Source: Pseudolysinimonas yzui
GTDB taxonomy: Bacteria > Actinomycetota > Actinomycetes > Actinomycetales > Microbacteriaceae
DNA length: 64,000 bases
Assembly (NCBI RefSeq): GCF_014653215.1
Contig: NZ_BNAI01000003.1
Coordinates: 287,066-351,065 of the forward strand
Direction: 5' to 3'
Position numbers and translations under genes: made by a program. Numbering within the stretch: the first letter of the stretch is position 1; each line of letters starts with the position of its first letter. Under the pieces are notes generated by a model, which was not told the origin of the DNA, searched no databases, and was given only the letters and a program-made list of their open reading frames with translations. Positions 60,045 through 64,000 of this stretch are shown here, piece by piece.

Positions 60045-61778
60045 GTGCCTGAAATCCGACTCCTCGCGCGCCCGATCGTCGCCGCTCTCGCGCTGCTCCT
60101 CGTCGTGCTCGCCGCAACGCTCCTCGCCACCACCTCGAGCGCCCGTGCGGCGGTCTCGATCTCCATCTCGCCCGCCGTGGTGCATGCCGACAGCGCCATC
60201 ACGATCTCGGGATCGAAAGACCCCGCCGGCACGGTGACGGTCGCCCTGCGGCCCCCGGGTGCGACCTGGATCGCGCTCGCCTGTTCCGGGACGGGCGCCG
60301 GGTCTGCCGCCTGGTCCTGCGCCGCGCCCGGGGGGCCGCGGCATCTCGGCAACCACCAGATCCAGGTGAGCGAGACGGTCGGCGACGTCACGTCGGTGGC
60401 GACCGCGAAGTTCGAGGTGGTGCCGCTCGCCGTGGGTGGCGCGGTCGCCCCGCCGCCGCCTCCCCCGCCGACCCCCACCCCGACGGTGACGCCGACTCCG
60501 ACGGTCACGCCCACCCCGACGGTCACCCCCACCCCGACTCCGAAGCCGACGTCGACCGCGGTGCCGAACGGGCCGCCCACCGGCGGCAAGCCCGAGGCCG
60601 ACCCCGACGAGGAGCTCGAGACCTTCGCCCTGCCCGAGGAGTCTCCGACGCCGACCCCGGGCATCACTCCGGTCGCGCTCGCCGACCCGGTCGCGGCCGA
60701 CCCGCAGACGCCTGCGTCCCCGCGGCCCGCGTCGTCCGTCGGCGACGACCCCGCGGCCCCGAGCGTGCTCAACGAAGCGGTCACGACGATCCAGGACATC
60801 TTCAAGAATCCGCTCACGGTCGCCGTGGCGGCCGGCATCGGCGGCCTCATCCTGCTGCTCGTCGCGATCCCCGCCAACATCCTGGACGCGACGATCGAGG
60901 CGAACTGGGACCGCATCCGCGCCCCCTTCACCCGGCTGGTGCGGTTCGGCGACCGGGTGCGTGCGCTCACCGCGAAGCTGCCGCGATTCCCGTTCCCCGC
61001 GCCGCTCGTGATCATCCTGGCGACGGTCGCGTTCGGGTTCTCGAACCCCGAATTCGGCGTCGACGCGACCTCGCTGCGCATGACGCTCGCCCTCGCGCTC
61101 GGCCTCATCCTCGTCGTGCTCGTGCCCACCACGATCACCCGCATCATGATGGGTCGGCGCTGGCACGTGCCCGCGCAGATCGTGGCCCGGCCGGGTGCCT
61201 TCGTGCTGGCCCTGCTCGGTGTGCTGGCGTCGCGCACGATCGGATTCAGCCCCGGCATCCTCGTCGGTCTCGTCCTCGGACTCGAGCTGGCCCGCAGCGC
61301 GCGCGCCGAAGACCGCAACCGGGCCACGGCGATCCGGCTGACCGCGACCCTCGGCATCGCCCTCGCCGCCTGGCTCGGCTATTCCGCCCTGCACGGGTTG
61401 TGGAGCGGCAGCGCACCGGACGTGCTCGGGCAGCTCACCCTCGAGACGCTCGGGGCCGCCGCATCCGAGGGGCTCGCCGGCGTCATGGTCGCGATCCTGC
61501 CGGTGACGTTCCTCGAGGGCCGCGAGCTGTTCGACGACGCCAAGGGCCGCTGGCTGGCGCTCGCGATCCCCGCGACGTTCGCCTTCGCCCTCATCGTGCT
61601 GCCGACGGTGACGACCGCCGACGGTCCGCAGCAGCCGATCGGGCTCTGGATCGGGGTGCTGGTCGGGTTCAGTCTCCTGGTCGCGGCGATCTGGCTGACC
61701 TTCCGGATCCTCGATGCGAGGGAGGCGAAGCGCGAGGCGGCTCGTAGCACAGAGAAACACGCGGTGGAGGCCGGATAA
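60045..61778 (+). CDS. Ig-domain membrane protein, short paralogue of the preceding gene
   Basis: 577 aa. Signal peptide (LARPIVAALALLLVVLAATL), one beta module with the same cysteine spacing (ACSG...AWSC), a Pro stretch and PTPTVT repeats, a Glu/Pro linker, then the same roughly eight-span domain (about 253-560) with ASRTIGFSPGILVG and VTFLEGRELFDDAKGRW. It is the 1251-aa protein with one module instead of about eight. GTG at 60045 is chosen since the signal peptide follows directly; an ATG at 59946 would place 33 odd residues before it. Confidence 0.78.
   Translation: MPEIRLLARPIVAALALLLVVLAATLLATTSSARAAVSISISPAVVHADSAITISGSKDPAGTVTVALRPPGATWIALACSGTGAGSAAWSCAAPGGPRHLGNHQIQVSETVGDVTSVATAKFEVVPLAVGGAVAPPPPPPPTPTPTVTPTPTVTPTPTVTPTPTPKPTSTAVPNGPPTGGKPEADPDEELETFALPEESPTPTPGITPVALADPVAADPQTPASPRPASSVGDDPAAPSVLNEAVTTIQDIFKNPLTVAVAAGIGGLILLLVAIPANILDATIEANWDRIRAPFTRLVRFGDRVRALTAKLPRFPFPAPLVIILATVAFGFSNPEFGVDATSLRMTLALALGLILVVLVPTTITRIMMGRRWHVPAQIVARPGAFVLALLGVLASRTIGFSPGILVGLVLGLELARSARAEDRNRATAIRLTATLGIALAAWLGYSALHGLWSGSAPDVLGQLTLETLGAAASEGLAGVMVAILPVTFLEGRELFDDAKGRWLALAIPATFAFALIVLPTVTTADGPQQPIGLWIGVLVGFSLLVAAIWLTFRILDAREAKREAARSTEKHAVEAG
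60471..60546 (+). repeat. 18-bp tandem repeat encoding PTPTVT
   Basis: About three units of a CCGAC-GGTSAC-type 18-mer encode a Pro-Thr-Pro-Thr-Val-Thr stalk between the beta module and membrane domain. It is preceded by a run of proline codons. Confidence 0.8.
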
Positions 61779-61781
61779 TCT
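61776..61781 (+). promoter_or_regulatory. Leaderless promoter -10 (TAATCT) of metY, containing the upstream stop codon
   Basis: The TAA stop of the membrane-protein gene is the first half of TAATCT, which ends 6 nt before the metY ATG at 61788. Confidence 0.5.
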
Positions 61782-61787
61782 GGCCGG

Positions 61788-63134
61788 ATGCCAGTTTCTC
61801 CCGACGACGCCGCTTCGTCTCCCGCCGACTCGCACGCCGAAACGCACACCGACCGCAACTACGGGTTCAAGACCCGGGCCATCCACGCCGGCAACATCCC
61901 CGACGCGGTGAGCGGTTCGCGCGCGCTGCCGATCTACCAGTCGAGTGCGTTCGTCTTCGACGACACGGCGGATGCCGCTGCCCGCTTCGCCCTGCAGAAG
62001 TACGGCAACATCTACAGTCGGCTGGCGAACCCGACGGTCGCCTCGTTCGAGGAGCGCATCGCGAGCCTGGAGGGCGGCCTCGGCGCCGTCGCCACGGCAT
62101 CCGGCCTCGGCGCGGAGTTCATCACCTTCGCCTCGCTCGCCGGCGCCGGCGACCACATCGTGTCGGCCGCGTCTCTCTACGGCGGCTCGGTCACCCAGCT
62201 CGACGTCACCCTGCGGCGCTTCGGCGTCGAGACGACCTTCGTCGCCGGCACGAACCCCGAGGACTACGCGGCGGCGATCACCGACAAGACGAAGCTCATC
62301 TTCACCGAGTCGGTCACCAACCCGTCGGGTGACATCGCCGACCTCGAGGGTCTCGCCGATGTCGCGCACGCGCACCACCTGCCGCTCATCGTCGACTCGA
62401 CCGTCGCGACCCCCTACCTCAACCGTCCGATCGAGTGGGGGGCGGATGTCGTCATCCACTCGGCCACGAAGTTCCTGGGCGGCCACGGCACGACCCTCGG
62501 CGGCGTCGTCGTCGAGTCGGGCCGGTTCCACTGGGCGAACGAGCGCTTCCCCCTGTTCGACACCGAGGTCGCCCACTACGGCGGGCTGAACTGGCACGGC
62601 AACTTCGGCGAGTACGCGTTCCTCACCCGGCTGCGCGCCGAGCAGTTGCGCGACATCGGCCCGGCCCTCTCCCCGCACTCGGCGTGGCTGCTCGCGCTCG
62701 GCGTCGAGACGCTGCCGTACCGCATGCAGGCGCACGTCGACAACGCCCGCGCCGTCGCCGAATGGCTGGATGCCGACCCGCGCATCGGCTTCGTCAACTG
62801 GGCGGGCCTGCCGCAGCATCCGCACTTCGAGCGCGCCAAGAAGTACTTGCCCAAGGGTCCGGGCTCGGTGTTCTCGTTCGGGGTGAAGGGCGGCCGCGCC
62901 GCGGGTCAGACCTTCATCGAGAGCGTCAACCTCGCGTCGCACCTGGCGAACATCGGCGACGCGAAGACCCTCGTCATCCACCCCGGCTCGACGACGCACG
63001 CCCAGCTCACCGAGCAGCAGCTGGTGGATGCCGGCGTGCAGCCGGGCCTGGTGCGCATCAGCGTCGGCATCGAGGATGTCGAGGACATCATCGCCGACCT
63101 CGACCAAGCGCTCGCCGCCGCGGTGAAGGGATAA
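61788..63134 (+). CDS. metY: O-acetylhomoserine sulfhydrylase / aminocarboxypropyltransferase
   Basis: 448 aa PLP enzyme of the Cys/Met metabolism family. Schiff-base Lys228 in HSATKFLGGHG; YSRLANPT and ESVTNPSGD line the cofactor site; GLNWHGNFGEYAFL distinguishes the sulfhydrylase branch. It makes homocysteine from O-acetylhomoserine and sulfide. The first 25 residues are disordered-looking. Followed by a CoA-binding protein gene 7 nt after its stop. Confidence 0.92.
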   Translation: MPVSPDDAASSPADSHAETHTDRNYGFKTRAIHAGNIPDAVSGSRALPIYQSSAFVFDDTADAAARFALQKYGNIYSRLANPTVASFEERIASLEGGLGAVATASGLGAEFITFASLAGAGDHIVSAASLYGGSVTQLDVTLRRFGVETTFVAGTNPEDYAAAITDKTKLIFTESVTNPSGDIADLEGLADVAHAHHLPLIVDSTVATPYLNRPIEWGADVVIHSATKFLGGHGTTLGGVVVESGRFHWANERFPLFDTEVAHYGGLNWHGNFGEYAFLTRLRAEQLRDIGPALSPHSAWLLALGVETLPYRMQAHVDNARAVAEWLDADPRIGFVNWAGLPQHPHFERAKKYLPKGPGSVFSFGVKGGRAAGQTFIESVNLASHLANIGDAKTLVIHPGSTTHAQLTEQQLVDAGVQPGLVRISVGIEDVEDIIADLDQALAAAVKG

Positions 63135-63135
63135 T
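63130..63135 (+). promoter_or_regulatory. Candidate -10 (GATAAT) containing the metY stop codon
   Basis: GATAAT spans the metY TAA and ends 6 nt before the ATG at 63142. An upstream GAAGGG at a long spacing is the alternative reading (Shine-Dalgarno in an operon). Confidence 0.4.
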
Positions 63136-63141
63136 CGGAAC

Positions 63142-63726
63142 ATGCCTACTGCGACTGCCGATGTCGATCTCGAGACCGTCCACCTCACGAACGGCCTCAC
63201 CTGCGACATCCCGGCCTCCTCGCCGCTCGCGAAGCTGCTGAAGAGCAAGCGCACCTGGGTCGGCCCGTCGGCGCAGGATCGCCTGAAGATCCTGCAGAAG
63301 GCGAAGACCGTCGCGATCGTCGGCGCCTCGCCGAACCCGGCGCGTTCGTCGTTCTTCGTCGCGACCTACCTCAAGCAGTCGAGCGACTACGAGCTGTACT
63401 TCGTCAACCCGAACGCCGACGAGATCCTCGGGCAGAAGGTCTACAAGTCGCTCGCCGACCTGCCGGTGGTGCCCGACATCGTCGACGTCTTCCGCAAGGG
63501 CAGCGACATCCCCCAGGTGATGGATGAGGCCCTGGCGATCGGCGCGAAGACCGTGTGGGTGCAACTGGGCATCTGGAACGAGGAGGCGGCGTACTACGGC
63601 GAGTCGAAGGGACTCACCGTCGTGATGGACCGCTGCATCAAGGTCGAGCACGCCCGCTTCCACGGCGGCCTGCACCTGCTCGGCTTCGACACCGGTCAGA
63701 TCACCGCGCGCAAGACCCTCCGCTGA
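63142..63726 (+). CDS. CoA-binding domain protein
   Basis: 194 aa. Rossmann CoA-binding fold (YccU type): KTVAIVGASPNPARSS, YFVNPNADEILGQKVY, VDVFRKGSDIPQVMDEAL and VVMDRCIKVEHARFHGG with a conserved cysteine. Role undefined; often encoded next to homocysteine synthases, as here, suggesting a link to sulfur amino acid or CoA status. Confidence 0.88.
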   Translation: MPTATADVDLETVHLTNGLTCDIPASSPLAKLLKSKRTWVGPSAQDRLKILQKAKTVAIVGASPNPARSSFFVATYLKQSSDYELYFVNPNADEILGQKVYKSLADLPVVPDIVDVFRKGSDIPQVMDEALAIGAKTVWVQLGIWNEEAAYYGESKGLTVVMDRCIKVEHARFHGGLHLLGFDTGQITARKTLR

Positions 63727-63734
63727 CCCTGCCG

Positions 63735-63764
63735 GGTAATCCGTCACACATGCGACGGATTACC
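63735..63764. terminator. Hairpin after the CoA-binding protein gene
   Basis: GGTAATCCGTC (63735-63745) and GACGGATTACC (63754-63764) form a perfect 11-bp stem with an 8-nt loop, 8 nt after the stop. No T-run, so a GC-rich or Rho-aided terminator at best. Confidence 0.5.
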
Positions 63765-64000
63765 GGGACCTGCGCGCTTGAATTGGCGGATTAGTGCCAC
63801 CGCGAGTCCCCGCACATTACGGATCGTGTCAGGCGGGTTCCCGGTGCGGCGGGACGCGCCGTTAGCGTGGCTCTCAGTGTCAGGGTGACATTGCCGCGTT
63901 GCGGTGGTTGGCTCCTGATCACTGGGTGTCTGGCTCTTAGCGTGGGTGCCGCCTTCGGGCTGGCGAGCATGCGTTTTGCCGACGCCCGGTGTGATGGACC
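63765..64000. other. Non-coding end of window with repeated promoter-like hexamers
   Basis: No convincing gene. CGGATTA recurs at about 63786 and TAGCGT appears twice in similar context (63863-63868 and 63938-63943), 75 bp apart. These may be promoter -10 elements for a gene that begins beyond the window. Confidence 0.35.

Noticed and set aside
60471..60546. CRISPR-like tandem repeat
   Set aside because: The units are contiguous 18-mers without spacers and encode a Pro-Thr stalk in frame.
59217..63254. Minus-strand open frame of more than 1300 codons
   Set aside because: It runs antisense across parts of four clear plus-strand genes. Its residues are the Arg/Asp/Gly/Glu-rich product of reading GC-rich third positions in reverse. 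No start signal, domain or signal peptide.

Overview
The window is GC-rich, almost gap-free coding DNA from an actinobacterial chromosome. I infer order Micrococcales, most likely family Microbacteriaceae. The evidence is the actinobacterial core block rsmI-metG-tatD-rsmA-ispE, a DUF222/HNH (13E12-type) gene, a protein O-mannosyltransferase, many GTG starts with ATGA/GTGA stop-start overlaps, leaderless promoters of the form TAnnnT-N6/7-start, and a palindromic repeat family (GGTTTCGAGACGCG...CTCCTCAACCC) that I associate with this family. No rRNA, CRISPR array, insertion sequence or prophage was seen; there is one tRNA-Gln.

Layout. (1) 45-16843: a catabolic island. It holds an MDR oxidoreductase, a succinate-semialdehyde-type dehydrogenase, a GntR regulator, an ornithine-cyclodeaminase homologue, a DapA-like lyase, two cyclase-family hydrolases, a C-C hydrolase-like alpha/beta hydrolase, a fumarylacetoacetase-type enzyme, an FAD hydroxylase, an extradiol dioxygenase and a ribose-type ABC importer. 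Together they suggest hydroxylation, ring cleavage and hydrolysis of an unidentified aromatic or N-heteroaromatic compound. (2) 15668-24262: a sugar locus with a LacI-controlled operon (binding protein, two permeases, five-blade propeller glycosidase, beta-lactamase-fold hydrolase), then an enolase-superfamily dehydratase and a FadR-type regulator. (3) 24405-28232: MarR regulator, cytochrome P450 and a Trk/Ktr potassium pair. (4) 28237-33716: a tightly coupled operon encoding OleA-like, glycosyltransferase, P450, OleC-like and OleD-like proteins but no OleB. This is a candidate beta-lactone biosynthetic cluster and the most interesting system here. (5) 33797-39562: HNH protein, DUF2207 membrane protein, ABC-F ATPase and MOSC protein. 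(6) 39555-49283: a PaaX-controlled acyl-CoA catabolic operon facing a nitrate/taurine-type ABC importer. (7) 49296-56047: isoprenoid, rRNA and tRNA housekeeping genes and the mannosyltransferase. (8) 56124-63726: two paralogous Ig-repeat membrane proteins, then O-acetylhomoserine sulfhydrylase and a CoA-binding protein.

Unexpected sequence structure: three exact 42-bp copies of the palindromic repeat lie in frame (14 codons each) inside the OleC-like gene, and a shorter copy lies in frame inside the ABC-F gene. Their hairpin cores differ by compensatory changes. Regulatory architecture can be read at several promoters: twin LacI-type operators 52 bp apart, two GACATTC-N29-GAAT sites flanking paaX, and a divergent ABC-F/MOSC promoter in which both -10 hexamers share one TA step.
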